Part shown: positions 34,195-44,436 of the stretch, one piece after another
How positions within the stretch are numbered: position 1 is the stretch's first letter
Layout: every line of letters starts with the position of its first letter
Assembly: GCA_036562495.1 (NCBI GenBank)
Contig: DATCKA010000136.1
Coordinates: forward strand, 22,399 to 86,398
DNA from: Geochorda sp036562495
GTDB taxonomy: Bacteria; Bacillota; Limnochordia; Limnochordales; Geochordaceae
Length of the DNA stretch: 64,000 bases
Direction: 5' to 3'
Notes under the pieces: generated by a model
Seen by the model: only the letters and a program-made list of their open reading frames with translations
The model's database searches: none
Told to the model about the DNA's origin: nothing
Made by a program: the position numbers and the translations under genes

Positions 34195-35370
34195 TTGTCC
34201 GCGACAGGCCCCGGCCAGCCATCCCATCTCGCCCGGACGCCCCTCTCGCACGTGCACGAGCGAGCGGGGGCCCGGATGTTCGAGTTCGCGGGATGGTGGA
34301 TGCCCGTCCAGTACACCGGCATCGTCGAGGAGCACCGGGCCGTCCGTGAGCGGGCCGGGCTCTTCGACCTGTCGCACATGGGCCATCTCGTCGTCGAAGG
34401 GCCCGACGCCGCCCCTGCTCTCGACGCGCTGGTGACGTTCGACGTGGGCGCGCAGGCGGTCGGGCAGGCCCGCTACACCGTCATGTGCCTGCCAGGCGGC
34501 GGCATCGTCGACGACCTGGTCGTCTACCGAGAGGGACCCGAGCGCTTCCGGCTGGTGGTCAACGCGGCCTGCCGGGAGAAGGATCGGGCCTGGGTCGAGC
34601 AGCACCTGGCGGGGTGGCAGGCGACCCTGTCGGATCTCACGGGCGATGTGGCCCTCATCGCGGTGCAGGGGCCCCGGGCACAGGAGCTCCTCATGCCCCT
34701 CACGCGGGGCCTCGATCTCGACGCGCTGGGCTTCTTCCGCTTCGCCGAGGCCGAGGTGGCCGGCATCCGTGCCACCGTCTCCCGCACGGGTTATACCGGC
34801 GAGGACGGCTTCGAGCTCTTCGTGCAGGCCACCGACGCCGAGCGCCTCTGGGATGCCCTGATGGAGCGGGGGGCGTCCGTGGGCGCGGTACCCGTGGGGC
34901 TCGGGGCGCGCGACACCCTGCGCCTGGAGGCCCGCTACCCCCTCTACGGTCATGACATCGACGAGACGACCACCCCCCTGGAGGCAGGGCTGGCCTGGGT
35001 GGTCGACTTCGACAAGAAGGATTTCATCGGCCGCCATGCCCTGGTGCAGCAGCGTGAGGCAGGGCCGCTGCGCCGGCTGGTGGGCTTCGTCCTGGAGGAG
35101 CGAGGCGTCCCCCGGGAGGGCTACGCCCTGCTCGACCCCGAGTCGGGTCGCAAGCTGGGCACGGTGACCAGTGGCACGCTGTCACCGACGCTCCAGCGAG
35201 GCATCGGGATGGGTTACGTCGCGGCCGGCGCGGCAGAGCCGGGTCGGCTGCTGGGCGTCGACGTGCGGGGGCGCAGCCTGCCGGCCCGGATCGTCAAGGG
35301 CAGCTTCGTCCCCATCCGCACCCGCAGCCGCACCGGCACCCGCAAGAGGCCCGATCAGGCCACTGGGTGA
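34195..35370 (+). CDS. gcvT: Glycine cleavage system aminomethyltransferase (T protein)
   Basis: 391 residues. Transfers the methylene group from lipoyl-bound aminomethyl on GcvH to tetrahydrofolate. ARTPLSHVHERAGARMFEFAGWWMPVQYTGIVEEH, LFDLSHMGHL, SRTGYTGEDGFELF and LEAGLAWVVDFDKKDFIGR are typical. The start is TTG 34195, preceded by GGAGGCGAGGTACC; this places the N-terminus correctly. It heads gcvT-gcvH-gcvPA-gcvPB-lipM. No glycine riboswitch pattern was found in the 150 bases upstream. Confidence 0.93.
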   Translation: MSATGPGQPSHLARTPLSHVHERAGARMFEFAGWWMPVQYTGIVEEHRAVRERAGLFDLSHMGHLVVEGPDAAPALDALVTFDVGAQAVGQARYTVMCLPGGGIVDDLVVYREGPERFRLVVNAACREKDRAWVEQHLAGWQATLSDLTGDVALIAVQGPRAQELLMPLTRGLDLDALGFFRFAEAEVAGIRATVSRTGYTGEDGFELFVQATDAERLWDALMERGASVGAVPVGLGARDTLRLEARYPLYGHDIDETTTPLEAGLAWVVDFDKKDFIGRHALVQQREAGPLRRLVGFVLEERGVPREGYALLDPESGRKLGTVTSGTLSPTLQRGIGMGYVAAGAAEPGRLLGVDVRGRSLPARIVKGSFVPIRTRSRTGTRKRPDQATG

Positions 35371-35382
35371 GGAGGCCAGGTC

Positions 35383-35778
35383 GTGTATCCAGAGACGCTC
35401 AAGTACACCAAGGAGCACGAATGGGCCGCCATCGACGGGCGGCGGGTACGGGTCGGGATCACCGACTACGCGCAGCGGGAGCTCGGGGACGTCGTCTACG
35501 TCGAGCTGCCCAAGGTGGGCGCGACGGTGGAGCGCGACGGTCGGATGGCCGTGGTGGAGTCGGTCAAGGCCGTCTCGGACGTCTACGCTCCGGTCTCGGG
35601 CACCGTGGTCGAGGTCAACGAGGCGCTGCAAGACTCGCCCGAGCTCATCAACAAGGACCCGTACGGCGAGGGCTGGCTGTGCGTCATCGAGGCCAGCAAC
35701 CCCGACGAGTTTGCCCTGTTGTTGAGCGCCGCCGACTACCGGGCCATCATCGGGGAGACCGGCAGCAGCGGAGGGTGA
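35383..35778 (+). CDS. gcvH: Glycine cleavage system H protein
   Basis: 131 residues. Lipoyl carrier shuttling the aminomethyl group between the P, T and L proteins. KYTKEHEWAAIDGRRVRVGITDYAQRELGDVVYVELP and the lipoyl lysine in VVESVKAVSDVYAPVSG are diagnostic. GTG start with GAGGAGG about 7 bases upstream. It lies 12 bases after gcvT and 4 before gcvPA. Confidence 0.96.
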   Translation: MYPETLKYTKEHEWAAIDGRRVRVGITDYAQRELGDVVYVELPKVGATVERDGRMAVVESVKAVSDVYAPVSGTVVEVNEALQDSPELINKDPYGEGWLCVIEASNPDEFALLLSAADYRAIIGETGSSGG

Positions 35779-35782
35779 CGCC

Positions 35783-37126
<1,344 letters not shown>

Positions 37127-37143
37127 GCGGAGGAGCGAGAGCG

Positions 37144-38655
37144 ATGGAGCAGCAGCGGGTCGCAGATGGGATGCGGCCGGCGGCCGCACCGGAGGAGCAG
37201 GATCAGCCCCTTCTCTTCGAGCGGGGCGCGCCCGGCCGGGTCGCCTACCAGCTCCCTCCGATGGACGTGCCGGAGCGGCCCCTGGCTGAGTTGATCCCCG
37301 AGAGCCACCTGCGAAAGGAGCCGGCGCCCCTGCCGGAGCTTTCCGAGGTGGAGGTCGTGCGTCACTTCGTCCAGCTCTCCCGGCGCAACTACGGGGTCGA
37401 CGTCGACTTCTACCCACTGGGCTCCTGCACGATGAAGTACAACCCCAAGGTCAACGAGGACGTGGCCCAGCTGCCGGGCTTCGCCCGTCTCCACCCCTAC
37501 CAGCCCGAGGAGACCGTGCAGGGCGCCCTCGAACTCATGTGGCGCCTGGAGCGCTACCTGTGCGAGATCGCCGGGCTCGACCGGGCCACCCTGCAGCCGG
37601 CCGCCGGCGCCCACGGCGAGCTGACGGGGTTGCTGCTCATCAAGGCGTACCACCGCGACCGCGGCGAGCACGAGGAGCGCCGGGAGATCATCGTGCCGGA
37701 CTCGGCCCACGGCACCAACCCGGCCAGCGTCACCATGAGCGGCTACCGGGTGGTGCAGGTCCCCAGCGACAAGCGCGGTTGCGTCGACGTCGAGGCCCTG
37801 CGGCGGGCGGTCGGGCCGGCCACCGCCGGTCTGATGCTGACCAACCCCAACACGCTGGGGCTCTTCGACGAGAACATCCTGGAGATCGCTCGCATCGTCC
37901 ATGACGCCGGGGGCCTGCTCTACTACGACGGCGCCAACGCCAACGCGATCCTGGGCATCTCCCGACCCGGCGACATGGGCTTCGACATCGTCCACTTCAA
38001 CCTGCACAAGACCTTCTCGACCCCGCACGGCGGCGGGGGCCCGGGGGCCGGCCCCATCGCGGTGCGCAAGGATCTGGAGCCGTACCTGCCGGTGCCGCTG
38101 GTGGAGCGGGAGGGCGACCGGTTCGTCCTGGTCTACGACCGCCCCAAGAGCATCGGCAGGGTGCGCAGCTTCTACGGCAACTTCGGGGTGCTCGTGCGAG
38201 CCTACGCGTACATCCGGGCGCTGGGGCCGGAGGGGCTGCGTAGGGTCAGCGAGACGGCCGTCATCAACGCCAACTACCTGATGCGGCTGCTGGCGCAGTG
38301 GTACGAGCTCCCCTTCGACCGCCACTGCAAGCACGAGTTCGTGCTGTCGGCCGTTCGGCAGAAGCGCCTCGGCGTGCGGGCCGGCGACATCGCGAAGCGG
38401 ATCCTCGATTTCGGGATGCACGCGCCGACGGTCTACTTCCCGCTGGTCGTCGAGGAGGCCCTCATGATCGAGCCGCCCGAGACCGAGACCAAGCAGACGC
38501 TGGACCGGTTCGCCGAGGTGATGAGGATCATCGCCGAGGAGTGCCAGACCGACCCCGACCGGGTCCGCACCGCTCCCCACCGGACGCCGGTGCGGCGACT
38601 CGACGACGTGACGGCCAACCGCAACCCGGTCGTCTGCTATCGCCCAGGGGCGTGA
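37144..38655 (+). CDS. gcvPB: Glycine dehydrogenase (decarboxylating) subunit 2
   Basis: 503 residues, the PLP-binding half of the P protein. YPLGSCTMKYNPKVNED, AHGTNPASVTMSGY, the PLP lysine in FNLHKTFSTPHGGGGPG, and HEFVLSA are present. GGAGGAG lies about 10 bases before the ATG. It is followed after 10 bases by the lipoylation gene. Confidence 0.95.
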   Translation: MEQQRVADGMRPAAAPEEQDQPLLFERGAPGRVAYQLPPMDVPERPLAELIPESHLRKEPAPLPELSEVEVVRHFVQLSRRNYGVDVDFYPLGSCTMKYNPKVNEDVAQLPGFARLHPYQPEETVQGALELMWRLERYLCEIAGLDRATLQPAAGAHGELTGLLLIKAYHRDRGEHEERREIIVPDSAHGTNPASVTMSGYRVVQVPSDKRGCVDVEALRRAVGPATAGLMLTNPNTLGLFDENILEIARIVHDAGGLLYYDGANANAILGISRPGDMGFDIVHFNLHKTFSTPHGGGGPGAGPIAVRKDLEPYLPVPLVEREGDRFVLVYDRPKSIGRVRSFYGNFGVLVRAYAYIRALGPEGLRRVSETAVINANYLMRLLAQWYELPFDRHCKHEFVLSAVRQKRLGVRAGDIAKRILDFGMHAPTVYFPLVVEEALMIEPPETETKQTLDRFAEVMRIIAEECQTDPDRVRTAPHRTPVRRLDDVTANRNPVVCYRPGA

Positions 38656-38665
38656 GCGGGCGGCC

Positions 38666-39547
38666 TTGGAGCGCTGGCGTCTCCTGGTGGATCCGCCCGC
38701 GCCGGCCGCCCGCAACATGGCGGTCGACGAGGCGATGCTGTGGGCGGTGGAGTCGGGCCTCGCACCGCCCACCCTGCGACTGTACCGGTGGGCTCCCCCG
38801 GCGGTCTCGCTGGGCTACTTCCAGGAGTGGGACCAGAGCCTCAACGAGCGCGCCTGCCAGGAGGAGGGCGTCGACGTGGTGCGACGGCCGACGGGCGGGC
38901 GGGCGGTCTTTCACGACGACGAGGTGACCTATGCGGTGGTGCTGCCCCCTGACCATCCCGTCGGGGGGCGCAGCGTCATGGAGGGCTACCGCCGCATCAG
39001 CGAGGCACTGGTCGCCGGCCTGCGCCGGCTGGGGATCGACGCCAAGCTGGCCCGTCCTCCCGCCGGCCCGGCGCCCCGGGGGCGCGAGGCCCTGGCGGGC
39101 GCCTGCTTCGATGCGGCCTCCCGCTACGAACTGGAGTGGGAGGGACGCAAGATCGTCGGCAGCGCGCAGCTACGCCGAGCGTCAGGGGCGGTGCTTCAGC
39201 ACGGCAGCATCCCTCTGCGCTTCGACCCCGAGCGTACGGCCCGTCTGCTGGCGCCGGGAGGCCGGGGCGAGCGCTTCCTGAGGCTCATCCTGCGCGAGAG
39301 GGCGGCAGGCCTGTCGGATGCGGCTGGCCGTGACGTCGGCTTCGACGAGGCCTGTGCCGCGATCATCGCGGGCTTCGCCGAGACGTTGGGCGTCCAGTGG
39401 CAGCAGGGGTCGCTGTCTCAGGATGAGCAGGCCCTCGCCCGACGGCTCGAGGCCGAGCGCTACGGCCTCGACGCGTACAATCGCCACCGGCCGACGGGGC
39501 GCGCCGGCGAGGCCGGCGGCGAGCGCATGGGCCATGCGGCGGGATGA
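38666..39547 (+). CDS. lipM: Octanoyltransferase LipM / lipoate-protein ligase family
   Basis: 293 residues of the BPL/LplA/LipB fold. RRPTGGRAVFHDDEVTYAVVLP is the substrate loop, GRKIVGSAQLRR carries the conserved lysine, and Cys147 in GACFDAASRYEL matches the acyl-thioester cysteine of LipM, favouring octanoyl transfer from ACP to GcvH over use of free lipoate. Its place right after gcvPB supports GcvH as target. TTG start at 38666 with a weak ribosome binding site. LplA function cannot be excluded. Confidence 0.8.
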   Translation: MERWRLLVDPPAPAARNMAVDEAMLWAVESGLAPPTLRLYRWAPPAVSLGYFQEWDQSLNERACQEEGVDVVRRPTGGRAVFHDDEVTYAVVLPPDHPVGGRSVMEGYRRISEALVAGLRRLGIDAKLARPPAGPAPRGREALAGACFDAASRYELEWEGRKIVGSAQLRRASGAVLQHGSIPLRFDPERTARLLAPGGRGERFLRLILRERAAGLSDAAGRDVGFDEACAAIIAGFAETLGVQWQQGSLSQDEQALARRLEAERYGLDAYNRHRPTGRAGEAGGERMGHAAG

Positions 39548-39548
39548 G

Positions 39549-40412
39549 ATGAGGACGCCGGGCGGGCGGGGGGCCGGATACCTGGGGCCCGAGGGCAGCT
39601 TCAGCCACGCGGCGGCCCGCCGCTGGGCGAGCCTGCATCCCGAGGTCGGAGCGCTGGTGCCCTTCCCGGACCTGCCGTCCCTCTTCGCGGCCGCTGCCCG
39701 CGGCGAGGTGGCCTGCGCGGTCTGTCCCCTGGAGAACTCCCTTGAGGGCTCCGTCGTCCTGACGCTGGATCTATGGCTGCACGAGAGCACGCTGGCACAG
39801 GTCGGCGAGGTGACGGTGCCCGTCGAGCAGTGGGTGCTGGTGCGGCCGGGCGTGCGGCTCTCCGACGTCAACCGGGTGCTGTCGCATCCGCAGGCGCTGA
39901 TGCAGTGCCGGCGCACGTTGCAGGCGCTGTTGCCCGGCGTACCGATGGAGACGGTGAGCTCGACGGCCGAGGCCGCCCGGCGGGTCGCCTCCAGCGACCA
40001 GCCCTGGGCCGCGGTAGCGGCGGCGGAGGCAGCGGCGCGCCATGGGCTCGCGGTGGCCTTCGGCCCCGCGCAAGACGGGGGGCCCAACGCGACACGCTTC
40101 GGCGTGCTGGCCCACGGCTGGGCGGCCCCCACGGGTCGGGACCGCACCACGCTGGTCGTGGGCAGCCTCCAGGACCGCCCCGGACTCCTGCGGGATCTGC
40201 TGGACGTCTTCGCGTCGCGCGGCCTCAACCTGACCCGGATCGAGTCGCGGCCTTCCCGGGAGGGCCTGGGGCGCTACCTCTTCCTCGTCGACCTCGAGGG
40301 CCACGTGTCCGACCCCGCCGTGCGGGCCGCCCTGCGGGAGGTGCGCCGCCAGGTCGGCTACCTGCGGGTCCTGGGCTCCTACCCTCGAGACGGCGGCACC
40401 CCCGCCCCTTGA
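39549..40412 (+). CDS. pheA: Prephenate dehydratase
   Basis: 287 residues. Converts prephenate to phenylpyruvate in phenylalanine synthesis. The catalytic PDT domain (about 5-185) begins GYLGPEGSFSHAAA and contains CPLENSLEGSV, SHPQALMQCRRTL and the NATRFGVLA active-site motif. The C-terminal ACT domain (about 197-275) has the ESRPSREGLGRYLFLVDLEGH phenylalanine-binding pattern, suggesting feedback control. ATG 39549 starts just after the lipM stop; ATG 39534 is an alternative. Confidence 0.93.
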   Translation: MRTPGGRGAGYLGPEGSFSHAAARRWASLHPEVGALVPFPDLPSLFAAAARGEVACAVCPLENSLEGSVVLTLDLWLHESTLAQVGEVTVPVEQWVLVRPGVRLSDVNRVLSHPQALMQCRRTLQALLPGVPMETVSSTAEAARRVASSDQPWAAVAAAEAAARHGLAVAFGPAQDGGPNATRFGVLAHGWAAPTGRDRTTLVVGSLQDRPGLLRDLLDVFASRGLNLTRIESRPSREGLGRYLFLVDLEGHVSDPAVRAALREVRRQVGYLRVLGSYPRDGGTPAP

Positions 40413-40443
40413 CGCCGGTCGGCCGCGAGGCTATCTTGCCGGC

Positions 40444-41397
40444 GTGAGCGGCAAGACACGCCGGGACGCCTGGAGCTTGCGCATCAGTCCGATGGATCGC
40501 TTGGGCGAGCCCATCGACCTCCTGCTCACCCTCGACGGAGGCCAGACGTTTCGGTGGCAGCCTCGGGGCGACGGCAGCCTCGAGGGGATGGCGAGCGGGT
40601 GGCGGGTGCGGGTGCAGGTGGATCCTGGCCTCCTGCCCGGGGAGCTGGTGGTCGACGACGAGCCGTCCTCCGGGGCCGGCACGGCTCGCGAGGTCCGGGA
40701 GGCCTTCGCGCGGCTGTTGGATCTCGAGCGCGACTACCGCGCGGCCAGGGAGCGGCTGCTGGCCGTGGACCCCTCCCTGGCGGATGCCGTGGCGGCCACC
40801 CGGGGCCTGAGGATCGTGCGACTGGACCCGTGGGAGGCCGTGCTCTCCTTCGTGCTCTCCTCCCACACCCATATCGCCCGCATCAAGGGCATGCTGGCAC
40901 GCATCTGCCAGGCGGCCGCCGACCCCGAGCGCCCCGGGGCCCTGCCGGCTCCTGAGGCCGTGGCGGCCCTGGGCGAACGCGCATTGCGGCGTCTCGGCCT
41001 GGGCTATCGGGCTGCATACCTGGCCAGGACGGCGCGGTTGCTGGCCGACGACCCGAGCTTCCTGGAGGAGGGGCGACGGCTGCCGACGCCCGAGCTGGTC
41101 CAGCACCTGCAGGCGCTGCCGGGGGTGGGGGAGAAAGTGGCTCACTGCATCGCCCTCTTCGGCTACGGCCGATGGGACGCCTTTCCCATCGACCGATGGG
41201 CGCGACGGGCCCTGGAGGGCGCCTACTTCGGGGGTCGGAGCATGCCGGTGAGGGAGTTGCAGTCGTTCGTGCAAGCCCGCTTTGGTGACCTGGCGGGCCT
41301 GGCCCAGGCGCATCTCTTCGCCCATGCGCGCAAGGTCGGCCGCGACCCCGGGCCGCGAGACGCCGAGAGTGGGGCGTGGGATCGCTCGTGCCTCTGA
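40444..41397 (+). CDS. 8-oxoguanine DNA glycosylase (OGG1-like HhH-GPD)
   Basis: 317 residues. An OGG N-terminal domain (LLLTLDGGQTFRWQPRGDGSLEGM) precedes the HhH-GPD domain with LQALPGVGEKVAHCIALFGYGRWDAFPIDRW. The Lys of GVGEKVA and the Asp of PIDRW correspond to the catalytic Lys249 and Asp268 of human OGG1, so a bifunctional glycosylase/lyase is likely. GTG start with no clear ribosome binding site. The end overlaps the DUF951 gene. Confidence 0.88.
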   Translation: MSGKTRRDAWSLRISPMDRLGEPIDLLLTLDGGQTFRWQPRGDGSLEGMASGWRVRVQVDPGLLPGELVVDDEPSSGAGTAREVREAFARLLDLERDYRAARERLLAVDPSLADAVAATRGLRIVRLDPWEAVLSFVLSSHTHIARIKGMLARICQAAADPERPGALPAPEAVAALGERALRRLGLGYRAAYLARTARLLADDPSFLEEGRRLPTPELVQHLQALPGVGEKVAHCIALFGYGRWDAFPIDRWARRALEGAYFGGRSMPVRELQSFVQARFGDLAGLAQAHLFAHARKVGRDPGPRDAESGAWDRSCL

Positions 41398-41615
41398 AGC
41401 TCCACCTGGGCGACGTCGTCCAGATGCGCAAGTCGCACCCGTGCGGCTCCGACCAGTGGGAGGTGCTCCGGACGGGGATGGACATCCGCATCCGCTGCAT
41501 GGGCTGCGGGCACATCGTGCTGATGCCCAGGCGCCGATTCGAGCGGGCCTTCAAGCGGTTCGTGCGCCGTCCCGTGCTGGAGCCGCCCACGAGCTCGCCA
41601 CCCCCGGCTCCGTGA
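41388..41615 (+). CDS. DUF951 family protein
   Basis: About 75 residues. LKLHLGDVVQMRKSHPCGSDQWEVLRTGMDIRIRCMGCGHIVLMPRRRFERAFKR is the full DUF951 pattern, with Cys residues that may bind zinc. The family is common near rpsF in Firmicutes; function unknown. GTG 41388 or GTG 41376 could start it. The tail is Pro-rich. Confidence 0.88.
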   Translation: MPLKLHLGDVVQMRKSHPCGSDQWEVLRTGMDIRIRCMGCGHIVLMPRRRFERAFKRFVRRPVLEPPTSSPPPAP

Positions 41616-41639
41616 GGGCGCACCGCCGCTCGTCCCTCG

Positions 41640-42143
41640 TCAGGGCGGCCCCAGGCGATCCAGGAGCCTCAACACCGGTATCCCCAGCCCCAGCACGACC
41701 AGAGCCTCGCTGACGGTGATGCCGATCGCCGTGGCCCAGTAGGGCAGGCCAAACAAGACGCTCAGATAGGCGCTGACCAACAGCCCGTTGGCGGCCACCG
41801 GCCAGAGGATGGCCAGGCGGTGGCGACGGTGTCGCCACGTCAGGTAGGCTGCCAGCAGCGTCACCAGGCTGCCTCCCCAGACGTCCCACGGGCCCAGCCC
41901 GCCCAGCAGATTGGCCAGCCAGACGCCGACGAAGAGAGCCGGCACGGCCTCGGGGTAGCGCAACGGCAGCACCGCCAGCGCCTCGCTGACGCGGAGCTCG
42001 ATGAGCACAGGCCCCAGGGGTACCCCGAAGCTGAGCGGCAGCACGAGGGCCGTCAGCGCGACATAGAGGCCGGCGATGAGGGCGGCGCGCACCACGCGGC
42101 GCCCAGGGCCCTTCCTTGTGACACGATCCGCTGACCTGTCCAC
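41640..42143 (-). CDS. queT: QueT-family transporter (queuosine precursor ECF substrate component)
   Basis: 167 residues with about five membrane segments. IELRVSEALAVLPLRYPEAVPALFVGVWLANLLGGLGPWDVWGGSLVTLLAAYLTW is the QueT signature. It is thought to take up preQ0/preQ1 with shared ECF energising subunits, none of which lie here. The GTG at 42143 follows AGGAG closely; GTGs at 42095 and 42191 are alternatives. It is divergent from the E1-alpha gene. No preQ1 riboswitch could be recognised in the 242-base gap. Confidence 0.85.
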   Translation of the reverse strand: MDRSADRVTRKGPGRRVVRAALIAGLYVALTALVLPLSFGVPLGPVLIELRVSEALAVLPLRYPEAVPALFVGVWLANLLGGLGPWDVWGGSLVTLLAAYLTWRHRRHRLAILWPVAANGLLVSAYLSVLFGLPYWATAIGITVSEALVVLGLGIPVLRLLDRLGPP

Positions 42144-42385
42144 TGCTCCTAGTTTGCCAGATCGCGAGGCCTCCCGGGAGATGCGAGGCACGGGCTGCCA
42201 CGATCCAGACCGTTCACCCGAAAGGGGAATAGCAATAGTTCGCAGAACCCGTCAGCCGGAGCACGGGATGATGCCTTACCGGACAACGACGGGAGAGCGC
42301 CGCACCGGACGTGGGGGATGAACCGACAAGAAACCGCTTGCATTCGACCTCCGGCCATCCGATCGCTGCTTTGGGGGGATGGATC
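42144..42385. other. Divergent intergenic region, queT / 2-oxoacid dehydrogenase
   Basis: 242 bases with no gene seen. GGGGGGAT just before 42386 is the probable ribosome binding site of the E1-alpha TTG start. No convincing -10/-35 pair or riboswitch was recognised on either strand. Confidence 0.5.
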
Positions 42386-43420
42386 TTGCGACCGGCCAAG
42401 GAGGCCACGGCGCCGAAGTCCGTGGATGTCGCGCTCGAGGCCGTCGGGGCCGAGCGGCTGCTGGCGATGTACCGGATCATGGTGCTCTCACGGGCCCTCG
42501 ACGAACGCATGTGGATCGTGCAGCGCCAGGGCAAGGTGCCCTTCGTCATCACGGCGCAGGGGCAGGAGGCCGCCCAGGTCGGGGCCGCCATGGCCCTGCG
42601 CCCCGGGCATGACGTCATCCTGCCCTACTACCGCGACATGACCTTGATGCTCGCCCTGGGGATGACCCCCCGGGAGCTGATGCTCAACGTCTTCTCCCGG
42701 GCCGAGGACCCCAACAGCGGGGGACGCCAGATGCCGGCCCACTTCAGCCTGCCCCGTCTGCGGGTCCTGACGGGCTCCAGCCCCGTGGGCACCCAGATCC
42801 CTCACGCTGCCGGCGCTGCCCTGGCCAGCCGCCTGAGGGGCGAGGATAGCGTCACCTTCTGCTCCTTCGGCGAGGGGGCGACCAGCACGGGGGACTTCCA
42901 TGAGGGCGTCAACTTCGCCGCGGTGCTGCAGCTCCCCGTCATCTTCTTCTGTCAAAATAACCGCTACGCCATCTCCGTCCCCCAACGCCGCCAGATGGCC
43001 GTCGAGAGCGTGGCCGCGAGGGCTGCGGCCTATGGCATCGAGGGAATCAGCGTCGACGGGCAGGACCCCGTCGCGGTGTATCAGGTGGTCTCGCAGGCGG
43101 TGGAGCGGGCCCGCGCCGGGGGCGGCCCGATCCTCATCGAGGCCGTCACCTACCGCTTCGTGCCGCACACCAGCGACGACGACGACCGGGTCTACCGGAG
43201 CCGGGAGGAGGTCGAGCAATCCCGGCGGCGCGACCCGATCCCGCTCCTGCGGGAGCGGCTGATGGAGGCCGGCCTGTGGGACGAGGCCCGGGAGCAAGCC
43301 CTGCGGGAAGAGGTGGCACGGATCGTCGACGACGCCACCGCGTACGCGGAGCACGCGCCGCCGCCCGATCCGGCCACCGTGGCGCGTCACGTCTTCGCCG
43401 AGCCTTCGGCCGAGGGCTGA
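42386..43420 (+). CDS. 2-oxoacid dehydrogenase E1 component subunit alpha
   Basis: 344 residues. TPP-dependent decarboxylase subunit: RIMVLSRALDERMWIVQRQGKVPFVITAQGQEA, QIPHAAGAALA, the TPP motif GEGATSTGDFHEGVNFAAVLQLPVIFFCQNN, and SVDGQDPVAV. The pattern resembles branched-chain 2-oxoacid dehydrogenase (BkdAA) more than pyruvate dehydrogenase, but the substrate cannot be proven. TTG 42386 with GGGGGGAT about 8 bases upstream is preferred. First gene of an E1a-E1b-E2 operon. Confidence 0.88.
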   Translation: MRPAKEATAPKSVDVALEAVGAERLLAMYRIMVLSRALDERMWIVQRQGKVPFVITAQGQEAAQVGAAMALRPGHDVILPYYRDMTLMLALGMTPRELMLNVFSRAEDPNSGGRQMPAHFSLPRLRVLTGSSPVGTQIPHAAGAALASRLRGEDSVTFCSFGEGATSTGDFHEGVNFAAVLQLPVIFFCQNNRYAISVPQRRQMAVESVAARAAAYGIEGISVDGQDPVAVYQVVSQAVERARAGGGPILIEAVTYRFVPHTSDDDDRVYRSREEVEQSRRRDPIPLLRERLMEAGLWDEAREQALREEVARIVDDATAYAEHAPPPDPATVARHVFAEPSAEG

Positions 43421-43438
43421 CGGGGGAGTGTGGGAGTC

Positions 43439-44422
43439 GTGGCCGTCAAGCGCATGATCGACGCGATCCGGGAGGCGCTGGACGAGGAGATGGCCCGGGA
43501 TCCGCGGGTCATCGTCCTGGGGGAGGACGTCGGCGTCAAGGGGGGCGTCTTCGTCGCCACCCGCGGCCTCATCGAAAAGTACGGGCCCGATCGGGTCATC
43601 GACACGCCGCTTTCGGAGTCGGGCATCGTCGGGGTCGCCATCGGCGCGGCCATGAACGGCTTGCGGCCCGTGGCGGAGATCCAGTTCGCCGACTTCATCC
43701 ACCCGGCGATGGACCAGATCATCAACGAGGCGGCGCGCATCCGCTACCGGTCCAACGGGGCGTGGGGGTGCCCGTTGGTCGTGCGCGCCCCCTATGGGGC
43801 CGGCATCCGGGGCGGCCTGTACCACTCGCAGTCGGTGGAGAGCTTCTTCGCCCACGTCCCCGGGCTCAAGGTCGTCATTCCCTCGACCCCGGCCGATGCC
43901 AAGGGCTTGCTCAAGAGCGCCATCCGAGACGAGGACCCGGTCATCTTCCTGGAACCCAAGCGGGCCTACCGCGCCATCCAGGGGGAGGTGCCCGACGGCG
44001 ACTGGGTGGTGCCCATCGGGCCGGCCCGCATCGCCCGCGAGGGCGATCGGCTCACCGCCGTCGCCTACGGCATGATGCTGCACCTGACGCTGCAGGCAGC
44101 CGAGCAGGTGGCGAGGGAGGGGATCGAGGTCGAGGTGATCGACCTCAGGACCCTGGCTCCCCTCGACCGTTCCACCCTCCTGGCGTCGGTCAGGAAGACG
44201 GGCCGGCTGCTGATCGTCCACGAGGACAACCGCACCCTGGGCATGGGGGCCGAGATCGCCGCCCTGGTGGCCGAGGAGGCCCTCTACGACCTGGACGCGC
44301 CGGTGCGGCGCGTCACCATGCCCGACCTGCCGGCCACCCCCTTCGCGGCCGTGCTGGAGGACGCCGTGCTGCCCGACACCCAACGGATCGCGCAGGCGAT
44401 GCGAGAGCTCGCCCGCGAGTGA
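43439..44422 (+). CDS. 2-oxoacid dehydrogenase E1 component subunit beta
   Basis: 327 residues. VKRMIDAIREALDEEMARDPRVIVLGEDVGVKGGVFVATRGL, DTPLSESGIVGVAIGAAMNGLRPVAEIQFADF and LHLTLQAAEQVAREGIEVEVIDLRTLAPLD are typical. The transketolase-like alpha2beta2 partner of the preceding gene. GTG 43439 gives the usual N-terminus; GTG 43430 is an alternative. Confidence 0.92.
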   Translation: MAVKRMIDAIREALDEEMARDPRVIVLGEDVGVKGGVFVATRGLIEKYGPDRVIDTPLSESGIVGVAIGAAMNGLRPVAEIQFADFIHPAMDQIINEAARIRYRSNGAWGCPLVVRAPYGAGIRGGLYHSQSVESFFAHVPGLKVVIPSTPADAKGLLKSAIRDEDPVIFLEPKRAYRAIQGEVPDGDWVVPIGPARIAREGDRLTAVAYGMMLHLTLQAAEQVAREGIEVEVIDLRTLAPLDRSTLLASVRKTGRLLIVHEDNRTLGMGAEIAALVAEEALYDLDAPVRRVTMPDLPATPFAAVLEDAVLPDTQRIAQAMRELARE

Positions 44423-44436
44423 GGAGGCACGCCGCC

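Noticed and set aside
42144..42385. preQ1 riboswitch upstream of queT
   Set aside because: Short GGTTC-like and A-rich pieces occur but not the stem-loop plus A-rich tail arrangement of a preQ1 class I element.
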